From Enchytraeus crypticus (taxonomy: Eukaryota; Annelida; Clitellata; Enchytraeida; Enchytraeidae), in assembly GCA_905160935.1 (NCBI GenBank), contig CAJHZI010000303.1:141001-205000 (forward strand): a stretch of 64,000 nucleotides of DNA, in the 5' to 3' direction. Below the pieces are notes generated by a model. The model saw nothing but the letters and a program-made list of their open reading frames with translations, was not told the DNA's origin and searched no databases. Every line of letters begins with the position of its first letter. Within the stretch, counting starts at the first letter, position 1. The position numbers and the translations under genes were made by a program. Positions 24,101-33,368 of the stretch are shown here, one piece after another.

Positions 24101-25297
24101 TTAAACAATTACTCAGTCAGTTTCTTGTCTCACACTAAGCATATCAATGATACAGTGAGAGCTAGATTCGAACCTGTAAGTGTATACTGGGGAGGAGATA
24201 TGGCTTAACGGTTAGAGTGTTCACCTTAGAATGAAGTGACTTTGGTTCAAAGCCCAGCTCCGTCAACAAATGAATACCGCCTAGTGCCACTGGAATATTA
24301 ATCATATATCGTATCATGTTGATCATATATCTTCGCATAAAAGTAAAATAGAAACACGCATTATAGTGAAATGATCAACTATGTTGATATATATCACTTT
24401 TTAATTCAAAGTTCTTGTTTCAAAGAGGCGCCGTTAGCAACAAAATTATGATTTGTCATGGAAAGTTTTGTACAAGTTTAATTCTTTACATTTTGGATGA
24501 ATAACCGGATTTGAATTTAATTATTTTACTAATACTAATATTGTTATTATTATATTTAATTTTTAATTCCGGAGCAAACTGCATTAAATCTTTGCGAAGT
24601 ATGTAAAACCTTTTGCCGAAGATAAAGGTCTATCTCTTGCTCATCGCCAGTTTACTCTGCGGTAAATCTGCATGTGCCATTAATGTAGTCAACTCCATCG
24701 GGATTCATAGGACTCGTAGTTTAAATGGAACAACCTCTTAACCTGGGCTCGGTTCATAATATTTATCAACTTTCTTGGGAGTGAGTAATTCAGCAGCTCC
24801 GCCTGCAGTGACTGAAATTTTACTGAAGTAAGAGTTCGCCATAGTGTCAATGACCATGACGTTGTTATTATAAGTAATAATAGCCCATATTTGAACTTTG
24901 CTTCTCCTAAGCACATTTCATTTGCAGATTGATCTGGATGAATTGATCTGTAGTGATGTGTTCTGTGTGGACGTCCCTGACATCTTCGATGAGGAAACAA
25001 ACGTTAAACCTTCATTATTATTATTAGCACTACTAATACTACCACAACTATTATCATTATTATTGTTGTTTTTAGCTTTAGTACTACAAGAAACTTTACT
25101 AGTTTTATACTATTAGCGACAGGCCTACTTTGTACCTTTGTGGTAAATGTATTCTTTGAATATATTTAATGTAATTCTTTGTACCTTTAATTATTATGAT
25201 TGATACTAGTTCTTGTTTTGTTTTTGTTTCAGTGCCTCTGATTAGACACATGACGTCACGTATTCTGATACCAACTCCTTTCTCTCCTCTGAAATAA
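15333..25297 (+). CDS. NIPSNAP: NIPSNAP family protein (NIPSNAP1/2-like), mitochondrial
   Basis: Ten coding exons: 15333-15412, 15923-16164, 16617-16662, 17714-17805, 18874-18944, 19890-20030, 20979-21010, 21276-21370, 22501-22584, 25233-25297. They total 948 nt, 315 aa; vertebrate NIPSNAP1/2 are about 285. The N-terminus ([20 protein letters not shown]) looks like a mitochondrial presequence. Exon 2 adds a low-complexity acidic/Gly stretch ([10 protein letters not shown]). Family landmarks follow in order: [91 protein letters not shown], and a [13 protein letters not shown] end, giving two ferredoxin-like NIPSNAP domains. NIPSNAPs are mitochondrial proteins implicated in mitophagy signalling and trafficking; the exact role is not settled. 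The exon 8 donor is a weak GTTACT but phase and homology require it. Exon 4 (both ends) and exon 5 (acceptor) have tandem boundary copies, and the stop codon begins a 47-bp array. Confidence 0.96.
16680..16920. repeat. AT-rich array (attaattatgattatta)n
   Basis: Irregular 17-34-bp units directly after the NIPSNAP exon 3 donor, without exon bases. Confidence 0.85.
17405..17713 (+). repeat. Three copies of the NIPSNAP exon 4 acceptor plus exon start
   Basis: Each unit is (tgat)n, then gttag or gatag, then TCAGACGATGATGAAGTCGA. Exon-like starts are at 17436, 17531 and 17634; the true start is 17714 (TCAGACGACGATGAAGCTGA). About 23-27 exon bases are copied. The third copy has lost one codon. Confidence 0.92.
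17926..17996 (+). repeat. Direct copy of the NIPSNAP exon 4 end plus donor
   Basis: atgaggcaggtctctcg, ttagagccttg and ttttattttctta repeat the real boundary at about 17795-17856, including GAGGCAG|GTCTCT. The two are separated by (taa)n. Confidence 0.85.
18075..18216 (+). mobile_element. Family A tRNA-like SINE
   Basis: ctggctggagccagtggcga, tgtcggtaggatattagac, gcgggtttcaagtcctgggc, tcactgacatcgcttttcag, tttgccagctttta. NIPSNAP intron 4. Confidence 0.88.
18660..18873 (+). repeat. Four 47-bp copies of the NIPSNAP exon 5 acceptor plus exon start
   Basis: The unit is (t)gtatggta(t/c)tgttag then TTCACCTGTGGAAA(C/T)TCTCT. Exon-like starts are at 18686, 18733, 18780 and 18827, exactly 47 bp apart; the true start is 18874. 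The copied exon part encodes HLWK(F/L)S, the conserved family motif. Confidence 0.94.
19017..19275 (+). mobile_element. Family B SINE-like repeat, near full length
   Basis: acccatgttgtgtcagggtc through gcgcctagtctacagaaatt and ccctagttaaacagggattc, ending in an expanded (gatgatgat)n tail. NIPSNAP intron 5. Confidence 0.85.
20041..20280. repeat. (TCA)n microsatellite starting at the NIPSNAP exon 6 donor
   Basis: About 240 bp of tca/tcatct. It begins 11 bp after the exon 6 donor and runs into a family B tail (-, about 20279-20370), which suggests expansion of that element's (GATGAT)n tail. Confidence 0.93.
20649..20700 (+). repeat. Family F repeat, 3' end
   Basis: tccctggatgatgaaacgga then cgttaaacctttattattta. 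Intron 6. Confidence 0.6.
21160..21235 (-). mobile_element. Family C LINE 3' end, very short
   Basis: (tc)n, then ttagtgcactacctattggc and aggtccatagtata: the terminal about 60 bp with its (GA)n tail on the sense (minus) strand. It ends about 40 bp before the NIPSNAP exon 8 acceptor. Confidence 0.75.
21500..21555 (+). mobile_element. Family B tail fragment
   Basis: atcccgaccctggttaaact, aggattcatgg and (atgatg)n. Confidence 0.6.
21590..21740 (+). mobile_element. Family E-like tRNA-derived SINE, chimeric
   Basis: gcgggttcgtatcccagccg matches box B of family E, followed by ttgatctgagagtaaaatct. The end (cctcactcgatagcgatgaa) resembles the family A body, so this may be a fused or recombinant copy. 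Confidence 0.55.
22150..23060. repeat. (TG/TATG)n low-complexity tract surrounding NIPSNAP exon 9
   Basis: About 900 bp of tgtg, tatg and gtatgtgtg, interrupted by exon 9 (22501-22584) and a short unique stretch near 22360-22400. The right half has blocks of about 60 bp (aacgctgtgtatgtaagta... and variants). Confidence 0.93.
23060..24130 (-). mobile_element. 5'-truncated non-LTR retrotransposon (LINE), frameshifted
   Basis: Minus-strand reading frames encode the end of a LINE reverse transcriptase. About 24130-23940 gives [14 protein letters not shown] and [18 protein letters not shown] (the RT N..K and FLG..iD..L..H motifs). After a one-base frameshift near 23930 a second frame (to 23360) continues [44 protein letters not shown], then ends DWNKIPPIL...YLLENLSQ. 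These match the thumb/connection region of CR1/Jockey-like RTs. The catalytic palm is missing. The A-rich 3' UTR reaches the TG tract with AATAAA-like sequence near its end. It sits in NIPSNAP intron 9 against the direction of transcription. Dead copy. Confidence 0.85.
24188..24275 (+). mobile_element. tRNA-like SINE head, separate family
   Basis: gagatatggcttaacggtta (box A-like TGGCTTAACGG) and ttggttcaaagcccagctcc (box B-like) lie about 45 bp apart. No cloverleaf or acceptor stem, so not a tRNA gene. Confidence 0.5.
24338..24408 (-). mobile_element. Family E SINE, 3' fragment
   Basis: cacgcattatagtgaaatga, tcaactatgttgatatatat, cactttttaat. Confidence 0.6.
24565..24670 (+). repeat. Family H repeat
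   Basis: Partner of 14590-14695 in the opposite orientation. It shares actgcattaaatctttgc and tgctcatcgccagtttactc. NIPSNAP intron 9. Confidence 0.7.
24865..25045 (+). repeat. Family F repeat ending in (TTA)n
   Basis: cacatttcatttgcagattg, atctggatgaattgatctgt, agtgatgtgt, ggacgtccctgacatctt, gatgaggaaacaaacgttaa, accttcattattattatt. It ends about 190 bp before the NIPSNAP last-exon acceptor. Confidence 0.8.
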
Positions 25298-25570
25298 TGC
25301 TGAGTCAGCAGCTTATCAGTGATAAGACATTCTCTTCATAGTAATGCTGCATTAACATCTTATCAGTGATAAGACATTCTCTTCATAGTAATGCTGTATC
25401 AACATCTTATCAGTGATATGACATTCTCTTCACATTAATGCTGTATCAACATCTTATCAGTGATAAGACATTCTCTTCACATTAATGCTGTATCAACATC
25501 TTATCAGTGATAAGACATTCTCTTCATAGTAATGCTGCATCAGCAACATGTCAGTCGTAAGACATTCAGT
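25295..25570. repeat. 47-bp tandem array whose first unit contains the NIPSNAP stop codon
   Basis: Units start TAATGCTG(C/A)(A/G)T and run through cttatcagtgataagacatt to ctcttcatag. Starts are at 25295 (the stop codon itself), 25342, 25389, 25436, about 25483 and 25529. Each unit holds a small palindrome (atcttatcagtgataagac). It forms the proximal 3' UTR. Confidence 0.88.
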
Positions 25571-25639
25571 CTCTACTGTAAAATATCTCTGAATCAAGTT
25601 GTTACCAGTGATATGACGATAAACTGTAAGAAGAACAAC

Positions 25640-25866
25640 ATAGACTTACTTCAGTGTTGTGCTCGGTAACACCATAGACTTGCTTCAGTGTTGTGCTCGG
25701 TAACACCATAGACTTACTTCAGTGTTGTGCTGGGTAACACCATAGACTTACTTCAGTGTTGTGCTCGGTAACACCATAGACTTACTTCAGTGTTGTACTG
25801 GGTAACACCATAGACTTACTTCAGTGTTGTGCTCGGTAACATCATAGACTTACTTCAGTGTTGTGA
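25640..25866. repeat. About 38-bp tandem array in the NIPSNAP 3' flank
   Basis: Six units of cttacttcagtgttgtgctc plus ggtaacaccataga. Distinct from the preceding 47-bp array. Confidence 0.9.
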
Positions 25867-25892
25867 AAGTAGTTTTTCCTGTTTTTCACATC

Positions 25893-26110
25893 TTCAGATC
25901 TCTCTCTGTTAGTGCACTGCCTATTGACAGGTCCATGGCATATAACGCTTGCAGTCTTCTCTGTCTTCCGCCTTCCTCTTCATGTCGATATATGAGTGGA
26001 TCTTTAACTATAAAATATATATTAATATTAATTATTAGGAATGTTAGATAGCTATCTAACATTCCTAATCTCGGCCTGCCCCTGCCACTCTTTCTTTTCA
26101 TTAGAACTGC
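25893..26110 (-). mobile_element. Family C LINE 3' end with internal palindrome
   Basis: On the + strand it carries gttagtgcactgcctattga, then cgccttcctcttcatgtcga. On the sense (minus) strand the upstream end reads KRKSGRGRPRLGMLD, a GRPR motif typical of LINE ORF C-termini. A 36-bp perfect palindrome (26034-26069) lies where the copy continues. Confidence 0.75.
26034..26069. repeat. 36-bp perfect palindrome without spacer
   Basis: The left half attaggaatgttagatag is followed immediately by its exact reverse complement ctatctaacattcctaat. The right half is normal family C sequence, so the left half looks like a snapback copy. Confidence 0.95.
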
Positions 26111-26817
26111 CTTATATGACCTCTCTTAGTAGAATTTCCCTATTAGAATGTGTCCTATCCAACTCTTCTTCCTATTTCTTAGTACATTTATCAACTGTCT
26201 GTCTGTACCAACTCTCTCCAGAACTTCCTCATCTGATAACAATAGTAATATATGCTCATCTTACCTGAATTCTTTCACACTACATTATGTTATGTGCTAT
26301 TATCTTTGATGAGACTGCTTGACGTTATGTGATAGAATTGACTGGGTGTGTCTATTCAAATGATTATAATTGTCAACAATTTTAGCGAATTTTTTATGAT
26401 GATTTCTGAAGATTTCTAAAGTCGTGAAATGAGATTCCTTCATAGTTACTTTAAATTGTGATTGTTATCATTAAATACTGGCTAAATCTTTATCTGTGAT
26501 CTAACGCTATCAATTTAGATTTGTGCTGAAGCAAATATATTTTGTGTATTTGTACATTTTATGCAATTATCTATTATATTTTTTGTCATTCTAAAATATT
26601 AATTTACTGCACAGCAGGTCCCTGAAATGCATTCCTCGTGTTTTACTGTCTCGCTCTTCGTTTGAACAATCCACTGATCGATCGTTTATGCTTTTTTCTC
26701 GTGATAAACGCTCTTGATTGTTATCCATCGTAAAGTATTCGCAATGGCAAAAGTAAATATTTAATGCATTGATTGACCCATTCATTCTTCGGTATCCAAT
26801 TCATATTAATATAATAA

Positions 26818-27045
26818 ACGCACATTATAGGGAAATGATCAACTATGTTGATATCTATCGCTTATAATACCACATGTTTAAACTGTTGGGCAATTAAATT
26901 TTTTCGTTTAATCAGTCCAGTGAATGTCCGAGATTTTACTCCCAGAGCAGCTCGGCTGGGATTCGAACCCACTAGGTTCAATTCACCTCAGGATTTTTAA
27001 ATTAAAACCTCACGAAGGTACCCCTACGCTATTAAGACATTCTCA
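26818..27045 (-). mobile_element. Family E tRNA-like SINE, near full length
   Basis: Reverse complement starts near taatagcgtaggggtacctt (box A-like) and carries tgggttcgaatcccagccga (box B), then ctctgggagtaaaatctcgg and the 3' part with aacatagttgatcatttccc. Confidence 0.8.
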
Positions 27046-27654
27046 TAAGAACATTAGGCTGCTCAAGTGAAGTAACATACAGAGATATATTATATATTGC
27101 AGGTCGCCCTGCTAATGTACTGTCCGGTAGCGTCATTAAGTGCCAAAGATTGATAATTGACTATTAGCTTTGTCAGAATTTAACTTTAGTGTTATTGTTG
27201 TATTTACTATCAATTTATTATTTTTAATTTTAACTGTATAGTATTGTTTTCTTAATTATACATTTCATTGTATAGTTGTAATTGCACCTTATATTCTTTT
27301 CTAGATTTGCTATTACGCGAGCATGGGCTAACTTTTTCTTGTATTTTTATAATTGCCTATTATTTCGTTATTAGACTCTATATTTGCTATATATTTATCC
27401 CGGTTGAATTTAATACGTATTAATTGAACGAATGGACTTCTAATAGATGCCTTTCATATCCAACTGAAAATTGTATTCGTATTTAACCATCAAATCGTGC
27501 TTTATAAATATATTTTCTAATATAAACTGATCTTGTTATTATTTGTTAGGCTTCTCAAGGGTTTTGTTAAACTTGCCGTAAAATATATTTTCGGAACAGT
27601 ACCATGCCGTAATCATTTTGCTATTTTTCATTGTTGATTGAATAAGGTTGGATT

Positions 27655-27765
27655 GTTGAGCAGAGCCGGTGGCCTGTAGGCAAGTTATTTTGCTGCGGAT
27701 CAATAGGTGCAGAGTTCAAATTCAGTGCTCTCCTCGTCACTATCATGCTATCTGTTAGGAAACAG
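27655..27765 (+). mobile_element. tRNA-like SINE, diverged
   Basis: ccggtggcctgtaggcaag (box A-like) and gtgcagagttcaaattcagt (box B-like). The order and spacing resemble family A, but it is strongly diverged. Confidence 0.45.
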
Positions 27766-28059
27766 ACATTATGTTTATCGTTTAAGCTTTGTATTGTCGC
27801 CGTCCTAAGTATCTAATTAATATTGTCGCATATTCGTACATTAATAACTTTAATATTTCCCTATATGAATGGATCATAGATTTCATACGCTCAATTGATT
27901 GCTTCATATCATACAGGGATAAAGTTTTGCTTATCAATGTATATGTTACTGCCAACCAGGAGTCTTGCTGTGAATATATTTAACATATTTGTGTATATAC
28001 ACTAGTCTCAAATAGGGGATTGGCTGGTTGGTGGTGTGGTGTAGGACAGAGAGGATTTC

Positions 28060-28192
28060 AGACGTATTTGTATCCCGACCCTGGTTAAACTGAGATTAAA
28101 GGGAGGATGATGATGATGATGATAGTCTATTTGAATCCCAACCCTGGTTAAACTGGGATTCAAGAGAAGATGATGATGATGCTGATGATGAT
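28060..28192 (+). mobile_element. Two successive family B 3' tails
   Basis: atcccgaccctggttaaact is followed by (gatgat)n, then atcccaaccctggttaaact and a second (gatgat)n. Tandem duplication of the 3' end including its tail. Confidence 0.7.
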
Positions 28193-28595
28193 ACACTATA
28201 CTATGTGTACAGTATTGTGAATAGTAGTAGGATGATTTAAGTTCAGTGGAGCATTTAAAAAATCTAAACTATTAAGTGTAACGTTCTTTTGTAATCTAAC
28301 ATGATTATAATTATAAAATATCACTTTCTATGACATTAATCGTGCGAGTTTCTGTCTCCAACAGCTTATATTCATTTCTGTTTTATCACTCATGAAGATT
28401 GCATAATATTCTTAAAGTTTCACTTTACGTCTTACTGTGGTTTTTATATGGATGAGAGAATTAAATATCTGGATTTGAATTGTTATTGATTAATTAGACC
28501 TTTCCAAACTCTGAAATATGGGCACTTACGATAGCGTATTGCTATACATACAGATGTACATACAGATGTCAGACAACCAAAGACAGATATCTGTC

Positions 28596-28740
28596 TATCT
28601 CAGTGCACTGCCTATTGGCAGGTCCATGGTACATAACGTCTCCACTCTTCTCTTTAATTATCATGCTATGTCTGTTTAACTTACAAATGAAAAGGAGATA
28701 CTGCATTATGTATTTGATTGGGACGCTACGGCTGGGCATG
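28596..28740 (-). mobile_element. Family C LINE 3' end
   Basis: tcagtgcactgcctattggc, aggtccatggtacataacgt, then diverged sequence with ttgggacgctacggctggg. Confidence 0.65.
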
Positions 28741-28896
28741 CAGTTATCAGACCAATGCACTAATTATAGAAAGAAACGTTATATATGGTCTGCTGGATTT
28801 GTTGTTAAATAGAGGTTAGAAAGAGGAAGATTGGAATTATAAAAGTATTTTGAAACTTACATTTCAGCCTAAATATTATCGACAGAGTATCTTCCA

Positions 28897-29036
28897 CTGG
28901 CTGGAGCCAGTGGCGATGTCGGTAAGATACTCGACTGTGGGTCAGTAAGTGCGGGGTTCAAATCCTGGGCTCACCCGTCACTGACATCGCTTTCGAGTGA
29001 GGAAACTGACGTTAACATTAGCTTTACCAGCTTTTA
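28897..29036 (+). mobile_element. Family A tRNA-like SINE (reference copy)
   Basis: About 140 bp: ctggctggagccagtggcga, tgtcggtaagatactcgac, tcagtaagtgcggggttcaa, atcctgggctcacccgtcac, tgacatcgctttcgagtgag, gaaactgacgttaacattag, ctttaccagctttta. TGGCGATGTCGG fits the RNA polymerase III box A and GGGGTTCAAATCC box B, about 45 bp apart. Twelve other copies in the window share these blocks, so this is a dispersed pol III retroposon family (inference from copy structure). Confidence 0.9.
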
Positions 29037-29531
29037 CAGTCATGTTATGGCATAACTGAACGTTCATTGTTGGATCATTGTAGGTGAAATGGTAAAAACT
29101 TTAGTAAAATCAAAACCTAGAAGAAAGCGAGATTTATTCTTCAATCTGTAATAGAATGCCAGTCATATTCATTGTGTTTTAGTACGAAGAAATCAGCACT
29201 CTTATCAAAGCACAAACTATTATCAAAAAACAAATGTTATTTTTAATCTTCTTACAAATTTCATATAGGCCTACTTCAATAGCCGAATATAGATCGTGAC
29301 CATTAAACCACAGGTACGTTCTGAATACATCACAACACAAGGCTTAAATCGAAGCTGAAACATTAGCTTGTTAAACAAAATATTACGAATGTGGGTAGTG
29401 TATAAAGATAATTTAACAATTTAACAATATTTTGCTAGATAGCGAATGACTAGCCGAATATGAAAAGTAGAAACGAAAATCTGACCATCCTTATTTGTAA
29501 TGTGTTCAACTTCTATTATAATTATACTCCG

Positions 29532-29534
<3 letters not shown>

Positions 29535-29577
<43 letters not shown>
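29535..29577. repeat. (TA)n microsatellite
   Basis: About 20 uninterrupted TA units. Confidence 0.97.
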
Positions 29578-29578
<1 letters not shown>

Positions 29579-29869
29579 TAGATATACACATTCGTTTATT
29601 ACATGAAATCTGACATACCGCAGAAAACTTACACATATACAAATAGCAAAACAGAAAGCAATAAACACATGTACACATTGTAAAAAGACATAATAAGCGT
29701 CATTATATAGCATTCTAATGAAGTTCTTATCCATCAGAGGTGTGCGTTTAGATGGTAAAGAGAAAGGGTGAGCCCTCTCCCTGAGCTTAGAGTTCAAATT
29801 ATCTTTAAGCGGCGGAAGAAGCCAGTGCAGTACATGCTGTTTGTTACTATATTAGATGATCAATATAGA

Positions 29870-29905
29870 TTGCGTATAGATGTCGTAGGCGGCATCTATA
29901 CGCAA
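29870..29905. repeat. 13-bp perfect inverted repeat, 10-bp loop
   Basis: ttgcgtatagatg and catctatacgcaa flank tcgtaggcgg. No gene context; possible snapback product. Confidence 0.9.
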
Positions 29906-30379
29906 ATCCATGACTAAACTCTGAGTAATAACTAAAAAATGCGATTTCTTTCTAGAAATCAAAGAGGTAAACCAAGATTTCACACTAACCCAGACAAATG
30001 ACATCAAACATTAGTTGCAAAAAATGTATAAACATTAGATGTATACATACGAAATCAATCAGTTTTCATAACTCAAAGGTAAAATGAATGTTGACTAAAA
30101 GAGGCTCAGTCTATGATTCGAGAAAACATCGTCATCGAGTAATCGAGCAGAAGTATAGCCTATGGAGGTTACCAGAGTTAGAACAACTCATGAGTGAAAG
30201 ACAAAGTAAAATGAAATATCTCAATCGTCCGATGAATCTATTTGATTCTAAAAGACAGTAATTAGCACAATAACAGAACACCGTTTGTGATCATATAATC
30301 AGATCTAAAAATATTAGCGTACATTCAAATACGATCGCATCTTTGCATATAGCATCATTATCTTCATCTTTCCTTGAGT

Positions 30380-30613
30380 CATCATCTTCCCTTGAATCCC
30401 AGTTTAGCTAGAGTCGAAATACGAATAAAAAATTAAACTTTTCCAATAGTTTTACAAAATTTTTTGCAATTTCTGGAGCCTAGACGCTTACCCACCGAAT
30501 GCCCTTTCTGATGTTGGTTGGATCTTAGTGCTTTGTTGCCTTTTAAGACACGTACACGTCGTACAGTCACCGGTTGGCCAATTCCTCATAAACCCAGACG
30601 CAACACGGGTTAA
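30380..30613 (-). mobile_element. Family B SINE-like repeat, near full length
   Basis: Reverse order of the family blocks from cttcccttgaatcccagttt through ctggagcctagacgctta, ccgaatgccctttctgatgt and ctcataaacccagacgcaac to acgggtt. Confidence 0.85.
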
Positions 30614-30844
30614 TCATATATCTGATCTTAACATGTAACAGATGTAAATATTCAGAGAGGCCTTCAAAGCGAAGTATTCATATAAACTTCATACAGATTA
30701 TGAGAACCACTGTATGACTGTTTGTATTTATACAATGTATACATAGGCCTAACAGTAGTTCTCTACTAAAAGTTGCCATAACCAACAGAAGATAACACGA
30801 ATAGTGGGCAAATAGTCAAGACAGATCAAGAAAAATGCATAAAA

Positions 30845-30970
30845 AGGTAATGTTAACGTCAGTTTCCTCATTCGAAAGCGATGTCAGTGAAGGGCGAGCC
30901 CAGAATTTGAACCCCGCACATACTGATCCGCGGTCGAATAACTTATCGGCATCGCCATTGGTTCCAGCCA
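30845..30970 (-). mobile_element. Family A tRNA-like SINE
   Basis: taatgttaacgtcagtttcc, tcgaaagcgatgtcagtgaa, gggcgagcccagaatttgaa, ccgcggtcgaataact, gcatcgccattggttccagc. Confidence 0.85.
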
Positions 30971-31071
30971 TGAAATTTTTTAATGATAATTACGTGCAAA
31001 ACGTTATCACGGAAGAGATATAACAAAACATTTATAAACACTAGGTGCTTGCCTAACTTGGAGTTAACACC

Positions 31072-31074
<3 letters not shown>

Positions 31075-31103
<29 letters not shown>

Positions 31104-31227
31104 TAAATAAAAATAATAATAATAATAAAAATAATAAAGGATTAACTTCCGTTTCCACATACAAGGATGATGTCAGGAACGTCCCCCATCACATGTCACT
31201 ACATATCGATTCACCCCAAACGATCTG
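31075..31227 (-). repeat. Family F repeat with (TAA)n tail
   Basis: About twenty taa units (31075-31135), then ggattaacttccgtttccac, acaaggatgatgtcaggaac and gtcccccatcacatgtc: a reverse copy whose (TTA)n tail expanded. Confidence 0.75.
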
Positions 31228-31499
31228 AAAAAAAAAACATGTGCTGAAGAGTATAATAGTATAACAGTGACGCAAAGTGGTCTACCGTTTAACAACAGAA
31301 GATTTATTCAGTAAATAAGGTATAGCCATGAACATCTTAACAATATGATACGCTGGTATGCTTCCGAGTTAAATTCTAAATATAGCCAATTAGGCTTCTA
31401 CTGAAAGAACTTGCAGAGCATTATTATGTATTTCCCAGAACATAACAGAATGAAAAGAACCAGATTTCATAGATATATATTCATTACATATATTTAATA

Positions 31500-31505
31500 T
31501 TTATT
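31500..31505 (-). terminator. Possible poly(A) signal of the phosphatase gene
   Basis: AATAAA on the minus strand about 300 bases after the stop codon. Chosen only by position and hexamer. Confidence 0.3.
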
Positions 31506-31518
31506 TTATATTCTATAT

Positions 31519-31522
<4 letters not shown>

Positions 31523-31573
<51 letters not shown>
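31523..31573. repeat. (TA)n microsatellite
   Basis: About 25 uninterrupted TA units, just upstream in + coordinates of the phosphatase 3' end. Confidence 0.97.
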
Positions 31574-31576
<3 letters not shown>

Positions 31577-31806
31577 CCAACTCAAATATTCAAATACGAC
31601 TTCCACAGATCCTGATTCACTTTATCCAACACTCTAACAAAAAACCTTCCTTTTAGCGTGCCGTTAATCCCTATTCGGGGTCGACACGGAGGAGTCTAGA
31701 TATGAAACAGAACACTTGTCCACCACGCTAACATTCAAGCAATATTTACAATTTCTGAAAACAAATGATCTGCAAGTTTCTGGGATATATGATTTCGGAT
31801 AATCAA

Positions 31807-33309
31807 TTACATCTTATTTGCACCGACACTCTCAACATCGTCATCAAGCGATGTTCCCTCATCATCCTCATCTTCCGGTAGATCAATCAGATTGGCTTTC
31901 AGCTTCTCCTGATCAGAACGACTGAACGCCAATGACTCGAGATAGTCTGCTGCAGATCCATACCTAAACCAATCAATAGAATAATCAATCAATCAATCAA
32001 CCAATCGAGTAATCAATCAATCAGTCAATCAAATAATCAATCTATCGAATAATCAATCAATCAATCAAGTCTGCTGCAGATCCATACCTAAATCAATCAA
32101 TAGAATAATCAATCTATCAAGTAATCAATCAATCAACCAATCGAGTAATCATTCAATCAACCAATCGAGTAATCAATCAATCAATCGAGTCTGCTGCAGA
32201 TCCATACCTAAATCAATCAATAGAAGAACCCATTTTCTCATTTTCTGTTCTAAATACAGAACAGAAAAAAACTTTAACTGCTACTACAAGATAAACCAGA
32301 TAAAATTTAATCTTTACAATTGTATTTTTATTCAGCGCATCAGTGTCATTTACGAAAATGAAGTTGCATTTAACTAAATTAGCGATATACATAAAATAAA
32401 ATACTTGTATTTCATATACCGTTCCTTGTAGCAGTTAAAGTAACAATCATATTCACTATATGAATTCATAAACATTTTTATAAATGGTAAATTACTAAAT
32501 TTACAATTTACGAATATTATGTAGACCCCAGCACTTCCAATAAGGTTTCATAATTTGCGATGATTAACTGAAGAGTTTGTAGTATATCGTAAAATGTCTT
32601 AATAGCGTAGGGGTAACATCGTGAACTTTTAAACGACAGATCCTGAGGTGAATTGAATTCTCGTGGGTTCAAATCCCAGCCGCGCTGATCTGAGAGTAAA
32701 ATCTCGGGCATTCACTGGACTGGTTATACTGAAAATGTTCTAAATTGCCTAACGGTTTAAACATGTGGAATTAAAAGCAATAGATATCAACATAGTTGAT
32801 CATTTCACTATAGTGCGTGTTTACTATTTTTAGTATAGTATACTCACGTATCGTCGATATACTGCAGCACTTTCATCATGGTCTCGTACTTAGCGGTGGT
32901 GAACGTCTGACACATGTGAAACTTCTCTACAATCTCAGTGTACAGTCGCTCAGCCATCGGCTCCAGGCCTTCCTGTAATGAGCAGAGTAAAGAGTCTCAC
33001 ACACTGTCAGATATAACGAGCAGAGTAAAGTGTCTCACACAGTGTTAGACACAATGAGCATACTAAAGAGTCCAACACACAGTCAGACATAACGAGCAAA
33101 ACTAGAGTCTAACACACTGCAGATATAAAGAGCACACTAATGTGTCTCACACACTGTCAGATATAAAGAGCACACTAATGTGTCTCACACACTGTCAGAC
33201 ATAACGAGCATACTAAACAGTCTCACACACTGTCAGATATAACGAACACACTAAAGTGTCTCACACACTGTCAGATATAACGAGCATACTAAAGTGTCTC
33301 ACACAGTGT

Positions 33310-33368
<59 letters not shown>

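Larger units (their letters stand above)
26270..31490. other. Tail-to-tail spacer between NIPSNAP and the phosphatase
   Basis: No gene recognised. Contains the family E, A, B, C and F copies and the (TA)n tract listed separately. The sequence between them is AT-rich with no exon-like frame. Confidence 0.5.

Noticed and set aside
28897..29036. tRNA gene from box A/box B matches
   Set aside because: No acceptor stem or cloverleaf, longer than a tRNA, and dispersed in many copies with a common tail: SINE.
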